Of a stretch of 64,000 bases of DNA, positions 38,306 through 46,230 are shown piece after piece. The stretch covers positions 62,001-126,000 of the forward strand of contig NZ_JAAGOX010000022.1 in assembly GCF_010500245.1 (NCBI RefSeq), written 5' to 3'. A program made the translations under genes and the position numbers. Origin of the DNA: Ruegeria sp. PrR005 (GTDB lineage Bacteria; Pseudomonadota; Alphaproteobacteria; Rhodobacterales; Rhodobacteraceae). Under the pieces are notes generated by a model that was not told where the DNA came from, made no database searches, and saw only the letters and a program-made list of their open reading frames with translations. Every line of letters starts with the position of its first letter. The stretch's first letter is position 1.

Positions 38306-39478
38306 ATGAAAGAAGTTGTCATCGCCGGTGCTGCGCGCACACCGATGGGCGGGTTCCAGGGCATGTATGACGGCGTCAGCGCCGCCGAACTGGGCGGCGC
38401 CGCGATTCGCGCCGCGCTGGCCGGGGCAGGGGCCGCCACCGTGGACGAGGTGCTGATGGGCTGCGTCCTGCCCGCCGGTCAGGGCCAGGCCCCCGCGCGC
38501 CAGGCCGGTTTTGCCGGGGGTCTGGGCGAAGAGGTGCCCGCCACCACGCTCAACAAGATGTGCGGCTCGGGCATGAAGGCGGCGATGATCGCCTTTGACC
38601 AGATCGCGCTGGGCCACACCGACACCATGATCGCGGGCGGGATGGAGAGCATGACCAATGCCCCATACCTCTTGCCCAAGATGCGCGGCGGCGCCCGCAT
38701 CGGCCATGGCCAGGTGATCGACCACATGTTCCTCGACGGGCTTGAAGATGCCTATGACAAGGGCCGCCTGATGGGCACCTTTGCCGAGGATTGCGCCGAG
38801 CACTACCAGTTCACCCGCGAGGCGCAGGACGAATATGCGCTGCGCTCGCTGCAAAACGCGCTGGATGCCCAGGCCTCGGGTGCCTTTGACGGCGAGATCG
38901 CCGCCGTCACCGTCAAGACCCGCAAGGGCGAGGTGGTGACCGATGCCGACGAACAACCCAAGAGCGCCCGGCCCGACAAGATCCCGACGCTGAAACCCGC
39001 CTTCCGCAAGGATGGCACCGTGACCGCGGCCAATGCCTCGTCGATCTCGGACGGTGCCGCCGCCCTGGTGCTGGCCTCGGCCGAGGCCTCCGCCGCCCAG
39101 GGTCTGACCGTGCGCGCCCGCATCCTCGGCCATGCCAGCCATGCACAGGCGCCGGGATGGTTCACCACCGCCCCGGTTCCTGCCGCCAGAAAACTGCTCG
39201 CCAATATCGGCTGGAGCGTCGAGGATGTGGACCTGTGGGAGGTCAACGAGGCCTTTGCCGTGGTGCCGATGGCCTTCATGCATGAACTGGGCCTGTCCCG
39301 CGACAAGGTGAACGTCAACGGCGGCGCCTGCGCGCTGGGCCATCCGATCGGCGCTTCGGGCGCGCGGATCATGGTGACGCTGCTCAATGCTTTGGAAAAG
39401 CGCGGGCTGAAACGTGGAGTCGCCGCGATCTGCATCGGTGGCGGTGAAGGCACCGCCATCGCCATCGAGCGGGTCTGA
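38306..39478 (+). CDS. Acetyl-CoA acetyltransferase (thiolase)
   Basis: 390-aa thiolase-fold enzyme. The acyl-accepting Cys86 is in NKMCGSGMKAA; GGACALGHPIGASGAR supplies the catalytic His, and CIGGGEGTAI the second Cys. Family wide it can be biosynthetic (acetoacetyl-CoA) or degradative; the sequence is closest to biosynthetic acetyl-CoA acetyltransferases, but no phaB or fad genes adjoin. AGGAGGACAGG is a strong ribosome site. A hairpin follows the stop. Confidence 0.92.
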   Translation: MKEVVIAGAARTPMGGFQGMYDGVSAAELGGAAIRAALAGAGAATVDEVLMGCVLPAGQGQAPARQAGFAGGLGEEVPATTLNKMCGSGMKAAMIAFDQIALGHTDTMIAGGMESMTNAPYLLPKMRGGARIGHGQVIDHMFLDGLEDAYDKGRLMGTFAEDCAEHYQFTREAQDEYALRSLQNALDAQASGAFDGEIAAVTVKTRKGEVVTDADEQPKSARPDKIPTLKPAFRKDGTVTAANASSISDGAAALVLASAEASAAQGLTVRARILGHASHAQAPGWFTTAPVPAARKLLANIGWSVEDVDLWEVNEAFAVVPMAFMHELGLSRDKVNVNGGACALGHPIGASGARIMVTLLNALEKRGLKRGVAAICIGGGEGTAIAIERV

Positions 39479-39494
39479 CCCTTTTGAATTGTGG

Positions 39495-39516
39495 CGCGCC
39501 GGAGCGATCCGGCGCG
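39495..39516. terminator. Bidirectional hairpin between thiolase and LysE-family genes
   Basis: Stem CGCGCCGGA/TCCGGCGCG (9 bp) with a GCGA tetraloop lies between the convergent stop codons; TTCC follows, with no real T-run. Confidence 0.65.
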
Positions 39517-39520
39517 TTCC

Positions 39521-40141
39521 TCAGACCTCGGCGCGGCGCATCAGGGCCAGCGACCCGGCAACCCCGATCATCGCCAGCCCACAGAACCGGCCTAGCCATT
39601 GGGTTGCCACGCGCCCGCCCTGGTGCCGCGAACAGGCGCCAACAGCGGCATAAAGGCTCATCACCAGCAGATCGGTCGCCACGAAGAGGGCGGCCAACAC
39701 CAGATACTGCCGCGCCGCAGGCTGGGTGGGGTCGATGAACTGCGGCAAGAGGGCGGCAAAGAACAGATAGCCCTTGGGGTTGGTCACCGCGACCAGAAAG
39801 CTGCGGCGAAAAATCATCGCGGCGCGCTCCTGCGGGGCGCTCTCCATCGTGCCGGGCTGCGCCGCCCCCCGCAACAGCCGCAACCCGAGATAGGCGAGAT
39901 AGGCCACGCCTGCCCATTTCACCAACCCAAACAGCAGGGCCGAGGCACTCAGCACCGCCCCCAGCCCCAGCGCCGCCGCCGTGATCAGCAGGACATCCGA
40001 CAGGGCCGCTCCGACAATCCCCGGCACCGCGCCACGCATGCCGCCCCGCGCCCCGTTGCCCAGCGCCAGCAAGACTGTCGGTCCGGGGGTGGCGATGGCG
40101 GCCAATGCGGTCAGCAGGAAACCGGCAAGCATCAGCTCCAT
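39521..40141 (-). CDS. LysE/RhtB-family exporter
   Basis: 206-aa inner-membrane protein with six predicted helices. TPGPTVLLALGNGARGG is the family motif near the N-terminus, and VTNPKGYLFFAALLPQFI is the conserved middle segment. It probably exports an amino acid or amine. Downstream of a small membrane protein gene with only 4 bases between them, so the two are likely one operon under the TetR regulator. Confidence 0.9.
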   Translation of the reverse strand: MELMLAGFLLTALAAIATPGPTVLLALGNGARGGMRGAVPGIVGAALSDVLLITAAALGLGAVLSASALLFGLVKWAGVAYLAYLGLRLLRGAAQPGTMESAPQERAAMIFRRSFLVAVTNPKGYLFFAALLPQFIDPTQPAARQYLVLAALFVATDLLVMSLYAAVGACSRHQGGRVATQWLGRFCGLAMIGVAGSLALMRRAEV

Positions 40142-40145
40142 CAGC

Positions 40146-40511
40146 TCAGGCCCCTTGCCGCGACAGTGCAGGGAACAGGCGCACCAGCACCGTGATCGCG
40201 GCCAGTTGTGCAGCGATCACGGCGGGCCAGATCAGCGGGAACTGCGGGTCGAGGTATTTCTGCGGCCCGAACGAGACCAGCGCGCCGAGGGTGGCGAGCA
40301 GGGCCAGCACCCGCCCGGCGCGGCTCTCTCCCAGCACAATCGCCGCAATCGCCGCCGAGACCGAGGCGCCGATGAACGGCCCGATGCCGAAAAGCGGTGT
40401 CGCGATGGGTGGGTGCGGCGGCACCTCGGCATAAAGCGAAGACAGCATGATCAGCTGCAACAGGATCAGTACCACAAGGGCGGCAAGGCAGGGGCGGTCG
40501 GTCTGGGTCAT
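40146..40511 (-). CDS. Small hydrophobic membrane protein
   Basis: 121-aa protein with about four predicted membrane helices (for example LAALVVLILLQLIMLSSLYA at residues 9-28). I do not recognise a family. It starts immediately beside a palindromic operator shared with the divergent TetR gene and precedes the LysE exporter by 4 bases, so its expression is probably repressed by that TetR protein together with the exporter. Confidence 0.75.
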   Translation of the reverse strand: MTQTDRPCLAALVVLILLQLIMLSSLYAEVPPHPPIATPLFGIGPFIGASVSAAIAAIVLGESRAGRVLALLATLGALVSFGPQKYLDPQFPLIWPAVIAAQLAAITVLVRLFPALSRQGA

Positions 40512-40540
40512 GTCTCTCTCCTGAGTTAGTTACCGAGAAG

Positions 40541-40556
40541 CGTAATCATGATTACG
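40541..40556. promoter_or_regulatory. Palindromic operator, copy 1 (TetR/membrane protein)
   Basis: Perfect 16-base palindrome CGTAATCATGATTACG, 29 bases upstream of the membrane protein start. Its centre is 28 bases from that of copy 2. Confidence 0.85.
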
Positions 40557-40567
40557 GTTGCGAGTAT

Positions 40568-40585
40568 CCGTAATCATGATTACGG
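40568..40585. promoter_or_regulatory. Palindromic operator, copy 2 (TetR/membrane protein)
   Basis: Perfect 18-base palindrome CCGTAATCATGATTACGG, 25 bases upstream of the TetR-family ATG. With copy 1 it forms a twin site between the divergent genes, typical of autorepression plus repression of the adjacent operon. Confidence 0.87.
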
Positions 40586-40610
40586 TGCGCGTCAAGCGAA
40601 AGGAAACCCG

Positions 40611-41207
40611 ATGAAGGATGACAGCCGCACCGACCGCCAACAGCAGATCGAGGAAGCCGCCTATGCGCTGCTCGAACAAAAGGGTTATGCGGGCACCTCG
40701 ATGCAGGGGATCGCACGGCTGGCGCGCGCCTCGAACGAGACGCTCTACAGCTGGTATGGCGACAAGCAGGGCCTGTTCCGGGCGCTGGTGATCCGCAACA
40801 CCGCCGAGGTGCGCGCGCAACTGGAGGCCGATCTGGCCGCCGACCGCCCGCCCCGCGACACCCTGACCGCCTTGGGACCCCGCCTGCTGTCTCTCCTGCT
40901 GGGCGACCGGGCGGTGGCGCTGAACCGTTCCGCCGCCGCCGACCCCAGCGGCGAGTTGGGCGCGCTGATCGCCCAATCGGGCCGCGACAGCGTGATGCCG
41001 CTGATCGTGCAGGTGCTGGAGGCGGCGCGGGCCGAGGGCCTGTTGCGTTTCGACGATGCCGGGGCGGCGGCGGGTCTTTACCTCGATCTGCTGGTGGGCG
41101 ACCAGCAGATCCGCCGGGTAATCGGCCGCCTGCCCGCACCGTCCGAGGCCGCGTGCCAGGCCCGCGGGGCGGCAGCGGTCACGCATCTGTGCCACCTACT
41201 GGGCTAG
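40611..41207 (+). CDS. TetR-family transcriptional regulator
   Basis: 198-aa repressor. The helix-turn-helix (residues about 10-55) reads TSMQGIARLARASNETLYSWYGDKQGLFRAL; the remainder is a helical ligand-binding domain. ATG 40611 has AAAGGAAAC before it. Divergent from the membrane protein/LysE operon, with twin palindromes between. Likely ligand is a toxic amine or amino acid exported by LysE; that is an inference from context. Confidence 0.93.
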   Translation: MKDDSRTDRQQQIEEAAYALLEQKGYAGTSMQGIARLARASNETLYSWYGDKQGLFRALVIRNTAEVRAQLEADLAADRPPRDTLTALGPRLLSLLLGDRAVALNRSAAADPSGELGALIAQSGRDSVMPLIVQVLEAARAEGLLRFDDAGAAAGLYLDLLVGDQQIRRVIGRLPAPSEAACQARGAAAVTHLCHLLG

Positions 41208-41277
41208 CGCGCCTCTTGCCTTTGCCCGCGCGCCACGCGATAGGCTTGTTTCACGCCACTCCCAGCGGAGCCTTGCC

Positions 41278-41730
41278 ATGACCGTTGACTACAACATCCT
41301 CGCCAAGACCATCGCCGCCCTGACCGAGGGCGAGACCGATCCGGTGGCGCTGATGGCGACGGTCACCTGCGAGGTGCATCATTCGGACGACCGGTTCAAC
41401 TGGACCGGCTTCTACCGGGTAACCGAGCCCGGTGTACTCAAGATAGGCCCCTATCAGGGCGGCCACGGCTGTTTGCGCATCCCGTTTGACAAGGGCGTCT
41501 GCGGGGCTGCGGCGCGGACTGGAGAGGTGCAACTGGTGCCGGATGTCGATGCCTTTCCCGGCCATATTGCCTGCGCTTCTTCGACCCGGTCGGAACTGGT
41601 GCTGCCGGTGTTCGACGGGACCGGCGCGCTGATCGCGGTGTTCGACATCGACAGCGACCTGCCGGATGCCTTCACCGAAAAAGACGCCGCCGCGCTGGGC
41701 GCGATCCTAGAGCAGGTCTTTGCCCAGTAG
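41278..41730 (+). CDS. msrC: Free methionine-(R)-sulfoxide reductase (GAF domain)
   Basis: 150-aa GAF-fold enzyme that reduces free Met-R-sulfoxide. The three catalytic Cys are all present: Cys65 (GGHGCLRIPF), Cys75 (KGVCGAA) and Cys99 (HIACASSTRSELVLP), with the same 10- and 24-residue spacing as in E. coli fRMsr. Single-gene unit; its 3' end overlaps the convergent DUF1294 gene by 24 bases. Confidence 0.95.
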   Translation: MTVDYNILAKTIAALTEGETDPVALMATVTCEVHHSDDRFNWTGFYRVTEPGVLKIGPYQGGHGCLRIPFDKGVCGAAARTGEVQLVPDVDAFPGHIACASSTRSELVLPVFDGTGALIAVFDIDSDLPDAFTEKDAAALGAILEQVFAQ

Positions 41731-41979
41731 GATCACCAGAGCGGTGATCTGAAACAGCACGATCGACCACAGCCAGCGGCCAAAGGGCTGCTTGCGGGTC
41801 TTGTGCCGGAACAGCCACCGCGACAACAGCGCCGCCGGGCTGCCGCCAAGCGCGGACAGCCAGAGCAGCAGATGCTCCGGCACCCGGCCCCGGTTCCACC
41901 GCGCCGAGAGCTTGTCCCAGGCAAACAGCGCCACCGTCAGCCCGTTGAGGACCCAGAGATAGAGGATCGCGTTCCACAT
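41707..41979 (-). CDS. DUF1294 small membrane protein
   Basis: 90-aa inner-membrane protein with two or three helices. FAWDKLSARWNRGRVPEHLLL and GGSPAALLSRWLFRHKTRK match DUF1294, often fused to or near cold-shock domains; here it stands alone. Function unknown. ATG 41979 is chosen because the longer frame to 42114 runs through the dispersed hairpin repeat and lacks conservation. Confidence 0.85.
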   Translation of the reverse strand: MWNAILYLWVLNGLTVALFAWDKLSARWNRGRVPEHLLLWLSALGGSPAALLSRWLFRHKTRKQPFGRWLWSIVLFQITALVILLGKDLL

Positions 41980-42032
41980 GGGCGGGTCATACCGGGGGAT
42001 CCAGCGGAGGTGCAAGAACCCGCGGGCAAAAA

Positions 42033-42081
42033 GGGGGCGCTGCCCCCGCCGCCGCAAAGCGGCGACTCCCCCGGAGTATTT
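42033..42081. repeat. Dispersed three-hairpin repeat, copy A
   Basis: A 49-base element made of three adjacent hairpins: GGGGGC-GCT-GCCCCC, CGCCGC-AAA-GCGGCG and ACTCC-CCC-GGAGT, ending TATTT. An inverted copy lies at 54771-54817. It looks like a REP/BIME-like intergenic element. Confidence 0.88.
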
Positions 42082-42110
42082 GTTGCAAAGTGAAGGGGCT
42101 TTCTGGCGGT

Positions 42111-42139
42111 TCATGAAATTTTTGTTGAGAATTTCACGA
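42111..42139. promoter_or_regulatory. Inverted-repeat operator 1 of the XRE-cupin gene
   Basis: TCATGAAATT (42111-42120) faces GAATTTCACGA (42129-42139), forming a 29-base inverted repeat upstream of the regulator. Confidence 0.7.
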
Positions 42140-42150
42140 GAATCACGGCA

Positions 42151-42179
42151 TCATGAAATTCTAGGGTGATTTTTCACGA
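42151..42179. promoter_or_regulatory. Inverted-repeat operator 2 of the XRE-cupin gene
   Basis: TCATGAAATTC (42151-42161) faces TTTTCACGA (42171-42179). Its geometry equals operator 1 and it is displaced by exactly 40 bases; it ends 16 bases before the GTG start. Confidence 0.7.
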
Positions 42180-42195
42180 AGCTTGGGAGGCGCCA

Positions 42196-42765
42196 GTGAA
42201 TACGCAAGCCCCGTCCAGCGCGACGCTTGGCGCCGATCTGCGCGCCCTGCGCAAGGCGCGTGGCCTGACGCTGAGCGAGATCGCGGCTCGGCTGGGGCGG
42301 TCTGTCGGCTGGCTGAGCCAGGTGGAGCGCGACATGTCCGAACCCTCGATCTCGGACCTGCGCCAGATCGCGGGCTGCCTGGGTGTGCCGATGTCGATGC
42401 TGTTTGCCCATGCCGCCGCCCCGGCCGAGGAACAGGGATATGTCGTGCGGGCAGGCGCGCGGCGCCCGATGGGTTCCGGCGAGGAGGGGCTGATCGAAGA
42501 GCTGCTGTCGCCGGATCTGACCGACGATTTCGAGATGGTGCATTCCACCTTTGCCCCGCGGTCGCGGATGCAGACCCCGGCCAACCGCCCGACGCAAGAG
42601 GTGGGCTACATGCTGTCCGGGCGGCTGGAGCTGACCATCGGCGGGCGCCAGTTCTCGGTCGGGCCGGGCGACAGTTTCCGCATCCGCCATGAACCCTATC
42701 AATGGGCCAACCCCCATGACGAACCCGCCGTGGCCGTCTGGGTGATCGCCCCCCCGGTCTATTGA
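42196..42765 (+). CDS. XRE-family regulator with C-terminal cupin
   Basis: 189-aa regulator: N-terminal helix-turn-helix (LGADLRALRKARGLTLSEIA... GWLSQVERDMSEPSISDL, about residues 11-65) and a cupin ligand domain (about 110-185; VGYMLSGRLELTIGGRQFSV, HEPYQWANPHDEPA). This class (PuuR/SutR-like) senses amines or amino acids. A GTG start at 42196 is preferred, with GGGAGG before it; another GTG at 42166 would fall within the operators. Its stop is 10 bases before the LysE gene, so it likely represses this operon. Confidence 0.9.
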   Translation: MNTQAPSSATLGADLRALRKARGLTLSEIAARLGRSVGWLSQVERDMSEPSISDLRQIAGCLGVPMSMLFAHAAAPAEEQGYVVRAGARRPMGSGEEGLIEELLSPDLTDDFEMVHSTFAPRSRMQTPANRPTQEVGYMLSGRLELTIGGRQFSVGPGDSFRIRHEPYQWANPHDEPAVAVWVIAPPVY

Positions 42766-42775
42766 GGGCGCTGGC

Positions 42776-43399
42776 ATGAGTTTCGAAGCCTGGACCATAT
42801 TCGCGCTGTTCTGGATCCTGTTCGCCGCCACGCCGGGGCCGAACGCGGTCAACTGCATCTCGAACGGGATGAGCCTGCCCTTTGGCAAGGCGCTGTTGGG
42901 GGTGCTGGCGATCCTGACCCAGGCGAGCGCCTTTCTGCTGCTCTCGGCCCTGGGGGTAACGGCGCTGATCACCGCCTCGCCCACCCTGTTTCTGGTGGCC
43001 AAGCTCGCGGGGGCCGGGTTCCTGATCTGGCTGGGCATCCGGGGCTGGCGCAGTGCCGCCAAACCCGTGCCCACGGCCGTGCGCCCGGCGCGCCATGTCT
43101 ATCTGCATGCGCTGGCCGTCGCGACGCTCAACCCCAAAAGCGTGGCGGGCTACCTCGCCGCGTTCTCGCAATTCGTGCAGCCGGATGTGCCGATCTGGCA
43201 GCAGATGGGGGTGATCATGCCGACGGCGCTGATCATCACCGCGCTTTGCTACACCGGTTTCACGCTCTTGGGCGCGCTCATGGGTCGCGCGGCGCTGGGC
43301 GCGGTGTTCAGCACCTGGCTGCGCCGGGTCATGGCGCTTTGTTTCATCATCTATGGCGTGTTGCTGGGCACCAGCGCCGCGCCCGCAACAAGGGGATGA
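42776..43399 (+). CDS. LysE-family exporter
   Basis: 207-aa inner-membrane protein with six helices; TPGPNAVNCISNGMSLPFGK is the family signature and LATLNPKSVAGYL-like ATLNPKSVAGYLAAFSQF the middle motif. Directly after the XRE-cupin gene and coupled to the GFA gene by a TGA/ATG overlap. Export of an amino acid or methylated amine is likely; the substrate is unknown. It is a second member of the family in this window (see 39521-40141), with low identity. Confidence 0.9.
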   Translation: MSFEAWTIFALFWILFAATPGPNAVNCISNGMSLPFGKALLGVLAILTQASAFLLLSALGVTALITASPTLFLVAKLAGAGFLIWLGIRGWRSAAKPVPTAVRPARHVYLHALAVATLNPKSVAGYLAAFSQFVQPDVPIWQQMGVIMPTALIITALCYTGFTLLGALMGRAALGAVFSTWLRRVMALCFIIYGVLLGTSAAPATRG

Positions 43400-43773
43400 C
43401 CATGATCAAAGGTTCCTGCCTGTGCGGCGATATCCGCTACGCGACCAAGGCCGAACCCCAGGGCGCCTCGATGTGCCATTGCGGTCAGTGCCGGCGGCAA
43501 TCGGGCGGCATCTGGTCCTCGGCTTTTGTGCCCGAGGCCGACCTGACCATCACCGGCCCGGTCAGCTGGTTTGCCGCCAGCGACAGCGCCAAACGCGGCT
43601 TCTGCGCCCGCTGCGGCGCGTTCCTGTTCTGGAAGGCCAATGACGAGGACACGATCAGCTTTTCGCTTGGCTCTGTCGATGGCCCCACCGGCCTGCGCCT
43701 GACCAAGCACATCTTTGTCGCCGACAAGGGCGACTATTACGACATCGCGGACGATGCGCCGCACAAGGACTAG
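43396..43773 (+). CDS. GFA-family zinc-binding protein (glutathione-dependent formaldehyde-activating-like)
   Basis: 125-aa Mss4-like zinc protein. Cys pairs in GSCLCGDIRY, MCHCGQCRRQ and GFCARCGAFLFW match the GFA family, some members of which accelerate S-hydroxymethyl-glutathione formation from formaldehyde. The start overlaps the LysE stop as ATGA (an ATG at 43402 is possible). Nine bases later comes a dehydrogenase whose reaction would release formaldehyde or methylene-THF, so a role in formaldehyde handling is a reasonable inference. Confidence 0.88.
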   Translation: MTMIKGSCLCGDIRYATKAEPQGASMCHCGQCRRQSGGIWSSAFVPEADLTITGPVSWFAASDSAKRGFCARCGAFLFWKANDEDTISFSLGSVDGPTGLRLTKHIFVADKGDYYDIADDAPHKD

Positions 43774-43782
43774 GGAGTGAAC

Positions 43783-46230
43783 ATGTCCGATTTTCCCAAC
43801 AAGGCCCGCGTGGTCATCATCGGCGGCGGTGTGGTGGGGGTGTCCTCGCTCTATCACCTGGCGAAAAAGGGCTGGACCGACTGCGTTCTGCTGGAAAAGA
43901 ACGAGCTGACCGCGGGCTCCACCTGGCATGCGGCGGGCAACGTGCCGACCTTTTCGACCTCGTGGTCGATCATGAACATGCAGCGCTACTCGACCGAGCT
44001 TTACAGCCGTCTGGGGGCCGAGGTCGATTATCCGATGAACTACCACCAGACCGGCTCGATCCGGCTGGCGCATACACGCGAGCGGATGCAGGAGTTCGAA
44101 CGCGCCGCCGCCATGGGCCGCTATCAGGGGATGGATATCCGCATCCTTTCCCCAGATGAGATACAGGACCACTATCCGTTCATCGAGACCCACGACATCG
44201 TCGGCGCGCTGTTCGATCCGCATGACGGCGATATCGACCCGGCGCAGGTGACCCAGGCACTTGCCAAGGGCGCCCGTGACATGGGCGCCAAGATCATCCG
44301 CTTCTGCCCCGCGACCGGCGTCACCCAGCAGCACGACAACACCTGGATCGTGCATACCGACAAGGGCGACATTGCCTGTGACTACGTGGTCAATGCCGCA
44401 GGCTATTATGCCCAGCGGGTCGGCGAATGGTTCAAGCCTTATGGCGGGCGCACCGTGCCGATGATGGTGATGAGCCATCAGTATCTGCTGACCGAACAGA
44501 TCCCCGAGCTTGAGGCTTGGTCCAAGGAGAATGGCCGCAAGCTGCCTCTGCTGCGCGACGTGGACGTGTCCTATTACCTGCGGCAGGAAAAGAATGGCAT
44601 CAACATCGGCCCGTACGAGCCCAACTGCCGCGCGCATTGGGACAGCGACACGGACCCGATGCCCGACGATTTCAGCTTCCAGCTCTGGTCCGACGATCTG
44701 GACCGGATCGAGGATATCGTCGCCGACGCGATGGAACGCGTGCCCGTCACCGCCACCGCCGGTGTCAGCCGCATCATCAACGGCCCGATCCCCTATGCCC
44801 CCGACGGATTGCCGCTGATCGGCCCCATGCCCGGCGTGAAGAACGCCTTCGAGGCCTGCGTCTTCACTTTCGGCATCGCCCAGGGCGGCGGCGCGGGCAA
44901 GGTGCTGGCGGAATGGATCGTCGATGGCCAGACCGAATGGGACATGTGGTCTTGCGATCCGCGCCGCTATACCGATTACACCGATCACGACTACTGCGTG
45001 CAAAAGGGGATGGAGGTTTATGGCAACGAATATGCCATGCACTTCCCCTGGCACCGCTGGCCCGCAGCCCCCGACAAGAAACTCTCGCCGGTGCATGACC
45101 GGGTCAAGGCGCAGGGTGGCGTCATGGGCGTTTACAACGGCTGGGAACGCGCCAACTGGTTCGCGCAGCCGGGCGATGACACGTCCGAGGAAAGCACCCA
45201 CACCTGGGGCCGCTCGGGCCCGTGGGAGCAACGGATCAAAGAGGAATGCGGGGCCGTGCGCGACCATTGCGGCGTGCTCGACCTGCCCGGCTTCTCGCGC
45301 TTTCTGGTCAAGGGCGCAGGCGCGGCTGAGGCGCTGCGCGGCCTGATCACCGGCGGCCTGCCCAAGGTGGGGCGGATGAACCTGGTCTATATCTCCGAAA
45401 GCCGCGGCCGCATCCTGACCGAGATGTCCTGCATCCGGTTGGGCGAGGACGAGTTCGTCATGATCACGGCGGCCACCGCGCAATGGCACGACCGCGATAT
45501 CCTCCTGGGCGCCATGCCCGCCGGGGTCACGGTCGAGGATGTGACCACCACCCGCGACACGCTGATCGTCACCGGCCCGAAATCGCGCGAGATCCTCGCC
45601 GGGCTGTCGGACGCCGACCTGTCGCAAGGCTGGCTGACGCATCAGGCCGCCACCGTCGCAGGCCAACCCGCCCTCCTGATCCGGGTCTCCTTTGCCGGGG
45701 AACTTGGGTGGGAAGTGCACGCGCTCAACGAGCACATGCCCGCAATCTATGACGCGATCCTTGCCGCCGGGGCCAAACCCTTCGGCATGTGGGCGCTGAA
45801 CAGCTTGCGGATGGAAAAGGGCTATCGCGCGTGGAAGGGCGATCTGTCGACTGACTACTCGATGCTCGAAGGCGGGTTGGAACGCTTCGTCAAGCTCGAC
45901 AAGCCGCAGGATTTCCCGGGCAAGGCCGCGATCCTGGCCGAGAAACAGCGCGGGGTGAAGAAGAGCTTCGTCACCCTTCTGGTCGAGGCCGGAGATTGCG
46001 ACGCGCCCTATATGTCCTGCCTCTGGCATGACGGGCAGATCGTGGGCGAGACCACCTCGGGCGCCTGGGGTTATCGCATCAACGCCAGCGTGGCGCTGGG
46101 CATGGTACGCGCCGATCTGGCGGTGCCGGGCACCGAGTTGGAGGTAGAGATCTACGGGCAGAAATGCCGCGCCGTGGTGCAGCCCGACGCCCCGCTTTGG
46201 GATCCGGAAAACGAGCGGTTGCGCGCATGA
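43783..46230 (+). CDS. Dimethylglycine/sarcosine dehydrogenase-like flavoprotein, paralogue 1
   Basis: 815-aa protein: N-terminal FAD oxidase domain (about 1-380) with VVIIGGGVVGVSSLYHL and the covalent-FAD site GSTWHAAG (His49), then a central FAO_M-type segment and a GcvT-like folate-binding half (about 430-815) including SFAGELGWEVHALNEH and ALNSLRMEKGYRAW. Such enzymes oxidatively demethylate dimethylglycine or sarcosine and pass the methyl to THF. The segment after the His (NVPTFSTSWSIMNMQRYS) differs from the second paralogue, so a different methylated amine is likely. ATG 43783 is preferred over GTG 43777 because GGGAG overlaps that GTG. Confidence 0.9.
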   Translation: MSDFPNKARVVIIGGGVVGVSSLYHLAKKGWTDCVLLEKNELTAGSTWHAAGNVPTFSTSWSIMNMQRYSTELYSRLGAEVDYPMNYHQTGSIRLAHTRERMQEFERAAAMGRYQGMDIRILSPDEIQDHYPFIETHDIVGALFDPHDGDIDPAQVTQALAKGARDMGAKIIRFCPATGVTQQHDNTWIVHTDKGDIACDYVVNAAGYYAQRVGEWFKPYGGRTVPMMVMSHQYLLTEQIPELEAWSKENGRKLPLLRDVDVSYYLRQEKNGINIGPYEPNCRAHWDSDTDPMPDDFSFQLWSDDLDRIEDIVADAMERVPVTATAGVSRIINGPIPYAPDGLPLIGPMPGVKNAFEACVFTFGIAQGGGAGKVLAEWIVDGQTEWDMWSCDPRRYTDYTDHDYCVQKGMEVYGNEYAMHFPWHRWPAAPDKKLSPVHDRVKAQGGVMGVYNGWERANWFAQPGDDTSEESTHTWGRSGPWEQRIKEECGAVRDHCGVLDLPGFSRFLVKGAGAAEALRGLITGGLPKVGRMNLVYISESRGRILTEMSCIRLGEDEFVMITAATAQWHDRDILLGAMPAGVTVEDVTTTRDTLIVTGPKSREILAGLSDADLSQGWLTHQAATVAGQPALLIRVSFAGELGWEVHALNEHMPAIYDAILAAGAKPFGMWALNSLRMEKGYRAWKGDLSTDYSMLEGGLERFVKLDKPQDFPGKAAILAEKQRGVKKSFVTLLVEAGDCDAPYMSCLWHDGQIVGETTSGAWGYRINASVALGMVRADLAVPGTELEVEIYGQKCRAVVQPDAPLWDPENERLRA

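Noticed and set aside
43351-46029. Minus-strand open frame of 892 codons opposite flavoprotein paralogue 1
   Set aside because: Same effect of GC-rich third positions; the plus-strand gene has clear motifs, ribosome site and operon context.
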